Source: Ailurus styani (taxonomy: Eukaryota; Chordata; Mammalia; Carnivora; Ailuridae). From it: 64,000 bases of DNA. Position numbers and translations under genes: made by a program. The notes beneath the pieces are model-generated. The model made no database searches, was not told where the DNA came from, and worked only from the letters and a program-made list of their open reading frames with translations. Below are positions 27,556-39,700 of the stretch, in pieces (position 1 is the first letter of the stretch; every line of letters begins with the position of its first letter). Location: assembly GCA_002007465.1 (NCBI GenBank), contig LNAC01000737.1:256990-320989 (forward strand), given 5' to 3'.

Positions 27556-28377
27556 CTGTAAAGAAAATTTCAACAGTCATGATCAACTCTGAAATTTAAT
27601 GCACAATTACAGTTACAATGCACAATTACTATTAAAATATTATATGTGGAAAAGCACAAACCATAAAGTGACTCTAACTCAGATTTATCTAAAAACAAAC
27701 TAGATTTAGCTCAGGAATTTAGTTCTCTGAACATGAAATCTAATGATTTCTCTTTTGATTCAGTAAGTACCCGGCAGAGAAACTTTAAACGATTACTGTG
27801 AAAACATGAGACAAATCTTCAAACACGTACACACAATCAACATATCTAAAGGATATTTATACTCAGCCCCCACAGCCACCTGAACCCAATTATACAAAGA
27901 GTTGCATCCTACACTCAAAAAAGACATTGCCACCACAGATTCTCTAAAACGTGGGAGAGGGAAATGACAGCGCAGGTGACTCTACCCACCGTGTTACCCA
28001 GTGAGCAAAGGCCCTGGGGTGAGTCTAGAGCAAGACACCCTGGTTCACTTTCACCCCGTGCCTCTCACACTGAGCACACCTCACCACGTGGAATCTAAGC
28101 ACAGTGCTGCAAGAGACACATTTTTTATACAGCATGACTCCTAAAACCAATAGCAACTGTTTGACCTCTTTCTCAACAGACAGAATAATATTTCCACAAA
28201 GGCAGAAAAACTAGGTATGTCAGATGCTCTATACTTCGAGAAATTCTTCACCACAGTGCCTTTCTATGGACTTCCTGAGAGTAATTTTGACGTCGTTTGC
28301 CTCACATGCTGACTTTTAGCCCCTTAACTTCATGCAAGATGCACCTTCATATTTATGATCATCAACAGCAGCCTGCG

Positions 28378-28616
28378 GGGCGCCTGGGTGGCTCAGTGGG
28401 TTAAAGCCTCTGCTTTCGGCTCAGGTCATGATCTCAGGGTCCTGGGATCGAGGCCCGCATCGGGCTCCTTGCTCNNNNNNNNNNNNNNNNNNNNNNNNNN
28501 NNNNNNNNNNNNNNNNNNNNNNNNNNNNNNNNNNNNNNNNNNNNNNNNNNNNNNNNNNNNNNNNNNNNNNNNCTGTGAAATAAATAAATAAAATCTTTAA
28601 AAAAAAAAAAAAAAAA
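28378..28616 (+). mobile_element. CAN-SINE, internal assembly gap
   Basis: Young-type head (GGCGCCTGGGTGGCTCAGTGG, then 'taaagcctctgctttcggctc') and an (AAAT)n-A tail. Perfect 14-base target-site duplications (aacagcagcctgcg) lie at 28364-28377 and 28617-28630. Bases 28475-28572 are N, so the right half of the body is unread. The short open frames spanning it are artefacts. Confidence 0.95.
28475..28572. other. Assembly gap (98 N)
   Basis: All N. It falls entirely inside a CAN-SINE whose two ends and duplications are intact, so the missing bases are probably SINE body. Confidence 1.
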
Positions 28617-30099
28617 AACAGCAGCCTGCGCTGTCACAACCATGGACTCCTAAACCTCCAGGTATTTTAAAGTAGGAAATGTGACATCCACCAACCCACC
28701 CTCTAAATCCATTAACAATGTGAGGAGATGGCACGCCCTCTGCACTCCAGTTACTAAAATTATGTCAGGGACATTCCTGACAGTTGTAAAGTATAATGCA
28801 TGACCTCTGCAAATCCTCAGATTAGAGCACAACACTCCAGTTAATATTGTCCCACATAAGCGTGCTCATTCACAAACGGGGAACAAACCCACAGTGATAT
28901 GCGGATGCTGGCAGTCAGCTAGACTCTCTGACTAAACAACTCATTCCTGTACGACAGTCTCCACACTTAATGCAATTCACATACGTCCCCCCATAAAATT
29001 TTAAAACTTCCACATGTCACAGACATTGAGGGGTAACTCACAAATGGTTGAACACATCAACGTTAACATTCACGTATAATTGTTACATAACACTGTGAGA
29101 TGTGATTTAATATATGACTACATTACATGTTATAATAATATAAATGCAATCAAAATAGAAGCTTACTAAAATTGGGCTATAGTGAGGGTGACCCAAGGTC
29201 CCACTTGTCAAGGGCAGTCCCAATTCAGGCCAGTGTTTTGAGAATGATACCACCCTCTTCCCCTCTGATGAGTGTTCCAGTTTGAACAATAAGTTATATG
29301 GTTACCCCTTGCTATAACTACAGCTCTGCGAACTAGCTCAGTCTCTCCTCCTGCAAGTTCAAAATAAAAACAGTTTGAAACTAAAACATAGCAACTGCCA
29401 AACCACTTAAAAAAAACTTTTTAGCACAAACTGCTGTAAATACTGAGCGCTTTGGCTCCAAAAGAATAGCCATCTACTCTTACAGATGTCTACACCTAAA
29501 GTTTAAAGATCTTCCTATGGTAACCATGAACCAGAATTCTCATATTCTTTCTAGATTCAAAACATGATTTCAAAGTAATCTTTAAAATACTCAACAGTCT
29601 AAGAAGAGCAAAATTTTTATCAGGAAAATGTGAAGAAACCAGAATCAAAGATCTTCATTTTGTTTGTTATTCCATTCTACTGAGTATTATACTTTCCCCT
29701 TTAATCTCCTAATATTTAAAAATAGGTACAAGAAAATCCGTGAAAATCCTTTTGTCTGACTCGAAGATATTCAGTGTAAAATTTTTTAGAGTAGTAACAA
29801 TTTATGCAGCACTTCAAGAGCTACAATTCAAACCTCACATAAAATGACTTAATATATATATTACACCAATCCCACCAAATCACGACATTAACTTTTAGCA
29901 TCACATGATGAACCTTTGGTGTACCTACTATGGTAACTTAAGAAAACATGGATAGTTCACTGGCATACTTCTTGCTGCTGTCAGAGAATTTGAAAAAGAT
30001 GCCTTTTAAAGCTATCATCTCCAAAGTTAACCAAATAAATTACAAAAATATGGGTTAAAATAATTTTCATGACCGTGACCCAAAAACCAAATACTATAC

Positions 30100-30246
30100 C
30101 TGTTATATGATAGACAGAATTAAACCCAATTCCGAATCTTCCAACCTTCAGGGGGTCATCCTTTTTCCTGCTTCTGGCTATTTCCTGGATGCCGTGCCAG
30201 TCCTCTGGGGTGAAAACTGCGTTGTTGTACACATACAGAGCCGGCC
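30100..30246 (-). CDS. SACS: Sacsin, 147-base exon (exon 7 of the human model)
   Basis: Encodes residues of about 153-202, with [27 protein letters not shown] and the ATP-lid motif [16 protein letters not shown] of the first Hsp90-like module. Acceptor ccacgcag|GG; donor ACAG|gtatag. Entry and exit are both phase 1, so skipping this exon alone would keep the frame but remove the GFN lid. Confidence 0.97.
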
Positions 30247-31239
30247 CTGCGTGGGAAAGCCCACATGCAGTATTCAGAAAGAAGTAACCCATAGCGTTCA
30301 GTCCTCTGTCAAGAACTTCCGTGACGTAAAAATGCTTATTCCAGAGGCAAATGGAAAGAAGTAAATAGAATGACTGAATTCTGCACAGTAATTCTGATTT
30401 TCACAATAAAAGTAAAAACACAAACTAATGGTAAAACTAACTAGCAGGAAAAAAAAATTATTGCTGGCCAAAACTCCAAAAAGGGAAAATTAAGAATGTT
30501 ATAATACTTAGACATCCAAACCACAGAACAAATGAGGAAGTTAATCAGTGTATACTATTACTTTATAAAATGTGTTCCTAAATGGTATAGTTAAATCATT
30601 TTATAAATGGGATAACCTATAAATGTACTAAGGAGACTTGTTATCTTAAAAAAAACCTTGTTAATATATTATTTCATAAGGATAAAAATAATCCTTTAGT
30701 CATGTTAATAATCACCTTGTTTGTTTCTGTTTTTGTCAGCCTCTGAATTTTTCTATACAAGGCATTACCTGTATAACTAAAACAATCATTAATGCTACAA
30801 ATTTTAAAATCAGCATTTCAGAATACTACTACCCTGTCTTCAAAGTAGTTCTTTTAAAAGGTTAGCTTTATAATTCAAAATGTTTGAATTTATAATGCAA
30901 ATTTATCATTCAAAGTATTTTTGGAACACTGCTTTTTGAAACTTCAGAATCTAACATTCTTTGAATATGTTCAACTACAGTAATTCATCATATTTAAAAA
31001 TAATTAACATAAAGTGCAAAGATCTTAAATCCACGCTTGATGAATTCTTACAAAGGGAATAAACCTGTGGAACCTCCATCCAAAGGAACACAGAGAACCT
31101 TCCAGCACCCCCAAAAGCCTCTCTTCACAGGCCTATAAATTCAAGCTGGGGATGATGACCATCGCTTGTTTTACAAAAATGGCCTGCTGCTGTAATGGTC
31201 TAAGAATGGATAGGAAAGTAGCCAAGTCCGCTGAGGCCT

Positions 31240-31510
31240 TTCCAAGAAGGAGCATGTAGGGGCTAAAGCGGACTCTATATTTCAGACCCAGCTCTACCAT
31301 TTCCAGCTCATCACTTCGGGCAAATGAAAGCCTTTAAGGCTCAGCGTCCTCATCTGCTCATCTGTCAAATAAGGATGAGAACAGTATTGCCTCGCAAAGA
31401 AGAGTGGAGGCTTAAATGACACAGGACAAATGAGGGCCCAGCACAATGCTTCACACAGAGTAAACCCTGAAACAGATGCTGTGACTGCTATAATCATTAG
31501 TGGCATATGA
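31240..31510 (+). repeat. MIR SINE
   Basis: Matches the MIR consensus in sense: '...cagacccagctctaccatttcc...', '...cctcatctgctcatctgtcaaataaggatgagaa...', '...agcacaatgcttcacacagagta'. Diverged as expected for its age. Confidence 0.8.
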
Positions 31511-31552
31511 CATATCAAGTATTTATGATCAGCAAAATACTAATATAGGAAT

Positions 31553-31747
31553 TTTTTTTCAAATATTTTTATTTATTTATTTGACAGAGAGAGACAGCGA
31601 GAGACAGAACACAAGCAGGGGGCATGGGAGAGGGAGAAAGAGGCTTCCTGAGGAGCAGGGAGCCTGATGCGGGGCTCGATCCCAGGACCCTGGGATCATG
31701 ACCTAAGCCAAAGGCAGATGCTTAACGACTGAGCCACCCAGGCACCC
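31553..31747 (-). mobile_element. CAN-SINE
   Basis: Reverse-orientation copy with T-rich start and the head complement ACTGAGCCACCCAGGCACCC at its right end. A 13-base target-site duplication (ctaatataggaat) lies at 31540-31552 and 31748-31760. One of three reverse-oriented CAN-SINEs here, so it is sense with respect to SACS. Confidence 0.95.
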
Positions 31748-32301
31748 CTAATATAGGAATCTTAATAAAATAAGTACCTTAATCGCCAACAGCTAACTCT
31801 AGCTGGTCTGAAACAACATCTGGTGCATGGTGTCTGGTTCTGCCTACTCTAAATGTTCATTAAAAATACCTATGAAGGCACAGAACAGGGACCACAAAAC
31901 TTCACAACACTGACCACCAGGACTAAGAGTGAACCTCTGCCAGAATCCAGAAAGAACTTGCGTAAGTAGAGGTCTAGGGAAGGGCATTAGAAATCCAGCA
32001 GGGAGCATACCACAAAACCCTGTCAGAAGCAAAGCAGAGCTGCCAGCCTGGAGGAAGACCTCCCTTCCTTCCCACTGTCAACCCGAAAACCCTCCGTGGC
32101 CCAACTGCTTTTAGAAAACACCTGCCAAGTTACAAAACAGATGCGTGTTCTTACAAATTCAAAGTCGTGCTTCACATGAAAAAGAATTTCCTCCTCACAA
32201 CATCTCTCTCCAAGGTTTACTGTCTCCCATCAGACCCCATCAGTGAGCTCCTAAAAGGAAGGAGACAGGCCAAAAACACCCCTGTTCATGGAACCGCCCT
32301 G

Positions 32302-32563
32302 TACGCCAGCTTCCCGAGCACGCCTGACACACGTGTACACTGGCTTCCGGAGCACACCTGACACATGTATACCAGCTTCTGGAGCACTCCTGACACACGT
32401 GTACATCAGCTTCTGGAACACACCTGACACACGTGTACCCTGGCTTCCAGAGCACACCTAACACATGTGTACACCGGCTTCTGGAGTGTGCCTGACACAC
32501 ATGTACGCCAGCTTGCGGGGCATGCCTGCCTCGCACATGTACACAGCACCCCTGACACACGGG
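32302..32563 (+). repeat. 34-bp minisatellite, about 7.5 units
   Basis: Tandem units of usually 34 bases (one of 32, one of 36) read roughly TACACTGGCTTCTGGAGCAC followed by ACCTGACACACGTG. The last unit is partial. Units differ at several positions. Overlapping open frames on the minus strand with CVRC-like periodic text come from the repeat and are not genes. Confidence 0.9.
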
Positions 32564-33721
32564 CTAGTCGGTGACTGAACGAGGCAGCGCTCATGAGCAC
32601 ACCTCAGCCTGCAGACAACTACATGAGGCGGCTCGACACATCGCTCTTCACTGGCTTCTGTATCTAGCAGGCATAATTCAGTTATTTCAGATTTTAATCA
32701 CCGTATTATCTGATTATCCTCATCCTTGAATCATACTCATGCTGGAGATTTCATCTTGAATCTCACTGAATCTCCTCCTTCATCTTGCAGGTCAAATTTA
32801 AAATACCCCAAGCCACCCTGATTGAAAAGGTGCCTCTTGGTTCTGAGAGTGAAATAACAAAAGAATAAACCACTTGAGAGAATTTTCTTGAACAGAAGTT
32901 ATCTGGGAAGGAAAGGTGAGCAGCAGGCCTGCAATCTACTTTCTCCTTTTGAAAGAGAATAGGGAGAGAAAGTGAGAACCCAGCCAAATCTCCTTGTAAA
33001 CATGCTCAGGACAGATCTCTGAGCAAACACACTAACACTATCTGCTAGCAGAGGAGCCTACTGGATCCTTTCAGGACTTGCTTATTATAAGTAAACCTAG
33101 AATTTACAGATTTAGGGGGGAGAACACGCTGAAAAAGTCACAAGCTATTTAATTATCAGAGAAAAACGTAAATATGTTTTATGACTGAAATAGCTCCTTT
33201 CATGTAGGCGATGGCCTGCGAGCATCACTCAGAGGCCACCTCTGCTAACTGTAGGCCCAGGGGTGTCCAGTATGGCATGAACGGACCTAACAAGAGGCGC
33301 TGGGAGTCTGAAATTTCTCCATACTTCGTTCACTGTTTCTCTTAATTAACCACATCCTTAAAATCCTTACTGGGGTGAGAGCTCCTCGTTCTGTGCACCT
33401 GATTTGACAGATTGAGTCTTCAGTCATCTGATTATATAAAAAAGAACAAAAACAAAGTGGACTGAAAAGTTCTTATTTGAAAAATTAATTATCAATAAAG
33501 GGAAACAAAACTAAGATCCAAGAAGATGATATCAGCTAAGACAACGTTAACACCTGAACGTAAGAGAAAGACATCTCAAATATGCAAGAGCATGCAGGGT
33601 CCTCAACAAATATTTGTTAAATAAAGGTATCAGAGATCATTTCTCCCAACTTTTACATGTCCAAGTTTATCTTAAATCGGCTCATCTGATAATAATTTTA
33701 AGAGCCTATCTCTAAGTATAC

Positions 33722-34012
33722 AGCCGTTTACAGGTTTGAACTGCATGGATTGATTATACGTGGATTTTTTTTTATAAGTGCCGTAAATGTATTTTCTTTT
33801 TCTTATGATTTTCTTAACATTTTCTTTCCTCTAGTTTACCATACTGGATTAATACATACAACATACAAAATATGTGTTAATTGACTATGTTATGGATAAG
33901 ATGCTTCTGGTCAATAGTAGGCTGCTAGGAGTTAAGTTTTGGGGGAGTCAGAAGTTATACACAGATTTTTGACTGTGAAGGCACAGGGGTCCTTCTTCCA
34001 GGGTCAACTGTA
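33722..34012. mobile_element. Tigger-type (TcMar) non-autonomous DNA transposon
   Basis: The body '...tttgaactgcatgg...', '...ttccttatg/attttcttaacattttcttt...', '...atatgtgttaattgactatgttatgg...' and '...aagttttgggggagtcagaagttatac...' matches the short Tigger/MER2-class consensus. The right end carries 'gggtcaactgta', a remnant of the terminal repeat next to a TA. The left end is eroded. Confidence 0.7.
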
Positions 34013-34184
34013 CTTACACACAAATTCAGTCAAATAATCTTGCTTTAAACAGTTTTTTTAAAACAAGGTGAAATCAAGGCTGGAAGCAAAAAATCCTAGT
34101 ATTTAGGTAGGAGTTTGAAGCAAAACACTTCTAGGATCTCCTCACACTGTCACCTTTAAGGCTCTATGGTACACACATAATAAT

Positions 34185-34560
34185 ATCAGTGTGACAACAG
34201 ACATAAAATTATCACACAGATAAGCCCATTTAATCCACAAAATAACTTAGAGGCAGAGACTTCTGGGTGACTCAGTCAGTTAAGCCTTCTGCTCAGGTCA
34301 AGATCTCAGGCTCCTGGAATCAAGCCCTGTGTTGGGCTCTCTACTCAGCAGGGAGTCTGCTTCTCCCTCTCCCTCTGTGCTCTCTCATGCTCTCTCTCAA
34401 ATAAATAAATAAAATCTTTAAAAAGAAAAAATAACTTGGAGGCAGATTTTGTCCTTATTACCATTTACAGGCGAGTGGACTGAAATTAAGCAGGGCCAAG
34501 CCATCTGCTTAGTCATGGTGAGTAAATATGAGGACTGGAGTGGTTGCTGGGCAAACCAGT
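34185..34560 (-). repeat. MIR SINE split by a CAN-SINE
   Basis: Flanks of the SINE at 34.26 kb read as one MIR in reverse: '...gcccatttaatccacaaaataac...' on the left and '...ttattaccatttacaggcgagtggactgaaat...' on the right. Confidence 0.65.
34257..34429 (+). mobile_element. CAN-SINE inside a MIR
   Basis: Diverged head 'cttctgggtgactcagtcag', CT-rich body and (AAAT)n tail. The target-site duplication aataacttagaggcag / aataacttggaggcag (one mismatch) lies at 34241-34256 and 34430-34445. Confidence 0.9.
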
Positions 34561-35617
34561 GCCCAGTGGCAACATGCCTTGTGGTGGGCCCGTGCAGGAC
34601 CAGGACCTAAACAAGAGCCTCCTCTCCATACCTGGTATCTTTCAACAATAGTTACGATAAATCAGGAAATCCTAGAACCAGGACACCTGACTTGGTACTC
34701 CTCTCATAAAACTGGATGATGGGAGGGAGACGGCCTGCCCCCATCACCAAGGCAGGAGGGGTCAGGACTAAAACGGCAGCCTCCTGGTGTGCTAGGTCTC
34801 ACTGTCTTCACACAACAAACAAGCACAACTTGCCTAGCACAAATCTGACCAAAGAATGAATGTATCAGCTCTAATAAATGTTAAATACATAATGTTTAAA
34901 GAATTTAACAATTAATATCGATTACTCTCCTAAATCATAAAACATGTTTTCAAAAATATATGACTTACACTTCTTTAAAAGTCTGTTCAGGGAAGTCTGA
35001 ATCAATCGTTCTTATTTTCAATAACCTTCCATCATTTTTTTCATTCTATTATATGTAGTCATATATAGTTATACATATCATACATATCATCCAATTGACT
35101 TCTAAGCTGCAATAAAAGTTATGAACGTTCTTTAGAACACAGTACATCAAAGAGTAGGATGGAGGTATCAGGAGTTGATTGGTTACGGTTCTCTTACTTC
35201 CCTTTCATTGTCCTTATTCCCTTGTCTCCTTTAATCCTTCTTCCCTATGTACATCAAAACACCTAAAAGTAGAAAACAATACTTCTTTCTAAATGCAGAG
35301 AAGTGTTACATATGTGGAAAGAGTGTCCTTTCTATCTTGCTAACAATATAACCCACAAGTTTACTGAATAGAATAAGAGACTTATGTATTTACATCGTTA
35401 CTTTGAGCTTCAAGATTTTTACTCTCTGTTCTCTAAAAATGCTTACTTAGCAGACTCCTGACCATCAAAAGCAGAGAAAAACATCTGGAAAGTGGAATTA
35501 AGTATGCCAAGAAGTGCAGTACATGTGGCAGACTGTTCATCAGAGTATTGTAAATTACTAAAAATTACCTGTTAACACATAAAACAAACCTGTTCCTAAC
35601 TGATTATTGATTCTTAC

Positions 35618-35729
35618 CCTGATATTGTGCCATATCTTTTGACCAAAGAGTTTCCGTTCCATACTGAGTTTCATCAAATAAAAATTTAACTTCTGTGGCC
35701 CCCGCATCTTCTGCATTCTGAATTAATTC
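35618..35729 (-). CDS. SACS: Sacsin, 112-base exon (exon 6 of the human model)
   Basis: Encodes residues of about 116-153: the adenine-nucleotide motif [16 protein letters not shown] of the first GHKL module, then [21 protein letters not shown]. Acceptor gattag|GAA starts in phase 0; donor CAGG|gtaaga is the best-matching donor of the gene. The Asn and Asp residues expected for ATP and Mg binding are present. Confidence 0.97.
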
Positions 35730-36784
35730 CTAATCAAGACATACACAAAAAAAAACAGTATTTAATAATACAGTAATCTGGCCATCTTTGATTTTACCTG
35801 TAACATTTAAAAAGTAGTTACATTTAAGTAACAGAAACCCACTATTGGCATCATCACCTTTACATCCGGCAGGGATATGACTGCAAGTAATTGTCAGGAG
35901 CACTGAGAGTATGGTTGAGAGCCTATGAGTCCTTCTCCAATTATAAACCTAAAATGAGATTTTTTAACTTGCTATTTCCTCATCCCCAATACAAATCCTG
36001 AGACTATTTATAACTCTCTTACTTACAAACTACCCAAAGCCTTCGTTCAAAAGAAATTACTCCATTTCTGAAAGTTGCAAGGATTGTTCTGTTTCTGGGA
36101 CAAGTACCTTCTTCTCAAAGTAGTTACCAAATACAGACCTTTATTTATCGCCTCCTTACTAAACTTACTTTCTCTTAGGAAAAATGTACATATGTACCGA
36201 TTAACATTCTGCATTCTTGAGAAGCTGGGTTATGAACCTGTCTTTCCCCTGAACTAAAACTGAAAGCTACTTCACAGTCAGGACTGACTCATCCCTTTCT
36301 CACAAAGAAGGCAAGTAGTGTTATTTGTTTGGTGGATGGGTGGTCACACCTCCGCAACGTAGAAAGGAAAGAGCAAACTACAAGATTTACACCATCGGTA
36401 GCCACAAAAAAGTCCTCAGTCTCAACAACCCCATCACTTTGGCATGCCTACTAAAAACAGGCTGGGCTCTGGCCCATTTGAAGGGAGCACCAGACTCTGA
36501 ACTAAGAGGTCAACTCTTAAAGCCAACACCATAATCATCAAACTTGAACTCAAGAGATCTCCTATTTATTCTGGACTTGTCTAAAGTAAGTAAAAGTCAA
36601 CAGACAACAACTGCCTGGAGAAGCTGACTTAAACCAAACCAAATCAAGTGGCTATATTTTAAATGGATGGTCTTTAAAACACAATAATTTATCCTGTATT
36701 ATTCACCCTAAATGAGGGGAGGGAGCGGTGAGAACAGACAAGAAGAGCTTATACTGATCCTATGGCAATACCAACAGCAAAACC

Positions 36785-39700
36785 TTGACTCCTTTTAGAC
36801 CTAAAGACACCTACAGATTGAAAGTGAGGGGGTGAAGAAGCATCTATCACGCTAACAGCCGCAAAAGAAAGCCAGAGTAGACATACTTACATCAGACAAA
36901 AGAGATTTTAAACCAAAGACTGTAACAAGAGATGAAGAAGGGCATTAGATCATAATTAAGGGGTCTATGCATCAAGAAGATCTAACAACTGTAAATATTT
37001 ATGCCCTCAACTTGGGGAGCACCCAAACATATAAATCAATTAATAACAAACAAAAAGGAAATCATTGATAATAATACAATAACAGCAAGGGAACTTTAAC
37101 ACCCCACTGATATCAATAAGCAGATCACCTAAGCAGAAAATCAACAAGGAAATAATGGCTTTGAATGACACACTGGACCAGATGGACTTAACAGATATAT
37201 TCAGAACATTTCGATCTAAAGCAGCAAAACACACATTCTCTTCAAGTGCACATGGAACATTTTCCAGGATAGATCACATACTGGGTCACAAATCAGGCCA
37301 TAACAGTAGAAAAAGACTGAGATCATACCATGCATATTTTCAGACCAAATACTATAAAACTTGAAGTCAACCACAAGAAAAAATTTGGAAAGACCATAAA
37401 CATGGAGATTAAAGAACATCCTGCTTAAAGAATGAATGAGTTACCCAGGAAATTAAAAAAGAAATTAAAAAATACACAAAAGCAAACGAAAATGAAAATA
37501 CAACAGTCCAGAACCTTGGGATACAGTAAAGGCAATCCTAAAAGGGAAGTAAATTGCAATACAGGACTACCTCAAGAAGCAAGAAAGTCTCATACAACCT
37601 AAACTTATACTTAAGGAGGTAGAAAAGAACAGCAAAGAAAGCCTAAAGCCAGCAGAAGAAGGGAAGTAATAAAGATTAGAGCAGAAATAAAGGATATAGA
37701 AACAAAAGACAAACAAACAAACAAAAAACCCAACCAGAACAGATCAATAAAACTAAGAGCTGGTTCTTTGAAAGAATTAATAAAATTAATAAACCCCTAG
37801 CCAGACTTATCAAAAAGAAAAGAAAAAGAACCCAAATAAATAAAACCACAAATGAAAGAGATCAGAAGCTACACCACAGAAATACACACTAAGTCTGAGA
37901 CCAGCATTACTTTGATTAAAATCAGACAAAGACCCCATTAAAAAAAAAGAATTACAGGCTAATATCCCTGATGAACATGGATACAAAAATTCTCAACAAG
38001 ATACTAGCTAACAAGATCCAACAGTACATTAAAAGAATTATTCATCAAAATCAAATGGGATTTATTCCTGGATTGCAGAGGTGGTTCAGTATCTGCAAAT
38101 CAAACCACATGATACACCACATTAATAAAAGAAAGGATAAGAATCATATGGTACTCTCAATAGATGCAGAAAAAGCATTTGACAAAATACAGTACCCATT
38201 CTTGATAAAAACCCTCAACAAAGTAGGGACAGATAGAATAAATCTCAGTATCATAAAGGCCATACACAAAAGTCCCACAGCTAATATCATTCTCAGGGGG
38301 GAAAAACAGAGCTTTTCCCCTGTGGTGAGGAACAAGACAGGGATGGCCCCTCTCACCATTACTATTTAATATAGTACTGGAAGTCTTAGCTTCTGCAGTC
38401 AGACAACACAAAGAAATAAAAGGCATCCAAACTGGCAAGGAAGAAATCAAGCTTTCACTATTTACAGTCAACATGATACACTATGTAGAAAACCCTAAAG
38501 ACTCCACCAAAAAATTGCTAGAATACATGAACTCAGCAAAGTCACAGGATATAAAATCAATGTAAGGAAGTCTGTTGCATTTCTACACACCAATAATGAA
38601 ACAGCAGAAAAAGAAATCAAGGAATCAATTACATTTATAACTGCACCAAAAACCATGATACCTAGGAATAAATCTAACCAAAAAGGAAAAGATCTGTACT
38701 CTGAAAACTGTAGAGCACTTATGAAAGAAACTTATGAGAACACAAAAAATGGGAAAAAATTCCATGCTTGTGGGTTGGAAGAACATTGTTAAAATAACAA
38801 TACTACCCAAAGCAATCTATACATTTAATGCAATCCCTATCAAAATATCAGCAGCATTTTTTTAAGGTTTATTTATTTTAGAGAGAGTGTGTGCACAGAT
38901 GAGTACAGAGAGGGAGAGAAACACAAGAAGACTCCCCATTGAGTTCAGAACCCAACACAGGGCTTGATCTCGCAACCTTGAGATGTCCTGAGTCAAAACC
39001 AAGAGTCGGATGCTCAACTGACTGAGCCACCCAGGCACCCCACCATCATCATTTTTCACAGAGCTACAGTATACAATTTCAAAATTTGTATGAAACCAGA
39101 AAAGAACCCAAATAGCCAAAGTAATGTTGAAAAAGAAAATCAAAGCTGGAAGCATCACAATTCCGAACTTCAAGTTGTATTACAAAGCTGGAGTCATCAA
39201 GACAGTGTGGTACTTGCATAAGAACAGACACAGAGATCAATGGAACAAAAGAACAGAAAACCCAGTAACAGACCCACAGCTAAATGGCCAACTAATCTTT
39301 GACAAAGCAGGAAAGAATATCCAATGGAAAAAAAGACAGTCACTTCAACAAATGGTATTAGGAAAACTGGACAGCAACATGCAGAAGAATGAAGCTGGAG
39401 CACTTTCTTACACCATACCCCAAAATAAATTCAAAATGGATGAAAGACCTAAAAGTGAGACAGGAAACCATCAGAACCCTAGCAGGGAACACAGGCAGCA
39501 ATCTTTTGGTGGTAGCAACTTCTTACTAGACACGTTGCCGGAGGAAAGAGAAACAAAAGCAAAAATGAACTACTGGGACTTCACTAAGATAAAAAGCTGC
39601 ACAGCAAAGGAAACAATCAGCAAAACTAAAGGCAGCCTATGGAATGGGAAAAGATATGTGTAAATGACATACCTGATAAAGGGTTAATATCCAAAATCTA

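Larger units (their letters stand above)
27556..30099 (-). other. SACS: SACS intron 7
   Basis: A 2.5 kb intron with one CAN-SINE at 28.4 kb that contains a 98-base N gap. The remainder is unique-looking AT-rich sequence in which I recognise nothing. Confidence 0.85.
30247..35617 (-). other. SACS: SACS intron 6
   Basis: A 5.4 kb intron holding a MIR near 31.3 kb, CAN-SINEs at 31.6 and 34.3 kb, a 34-bp minisatellite at 32.3 kb and a Tigger-type DNA transposon near 33.9 kb. Other parts are unique and AT-rich. Confidence 0.85.

Noticed and set aside
32240..32600. Cys-rich periodic open frames on the minus strand
   Set aside because: Produced by the 34-bp minisatellite.
37971..39663. Open frames resembling reverse transcriptase and its C-terminal region
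   Set aside because: Pieces of a dead L1 ORF2 with an altered catalytic box and frameshifts; recorded as a mobile element and not as a gene.
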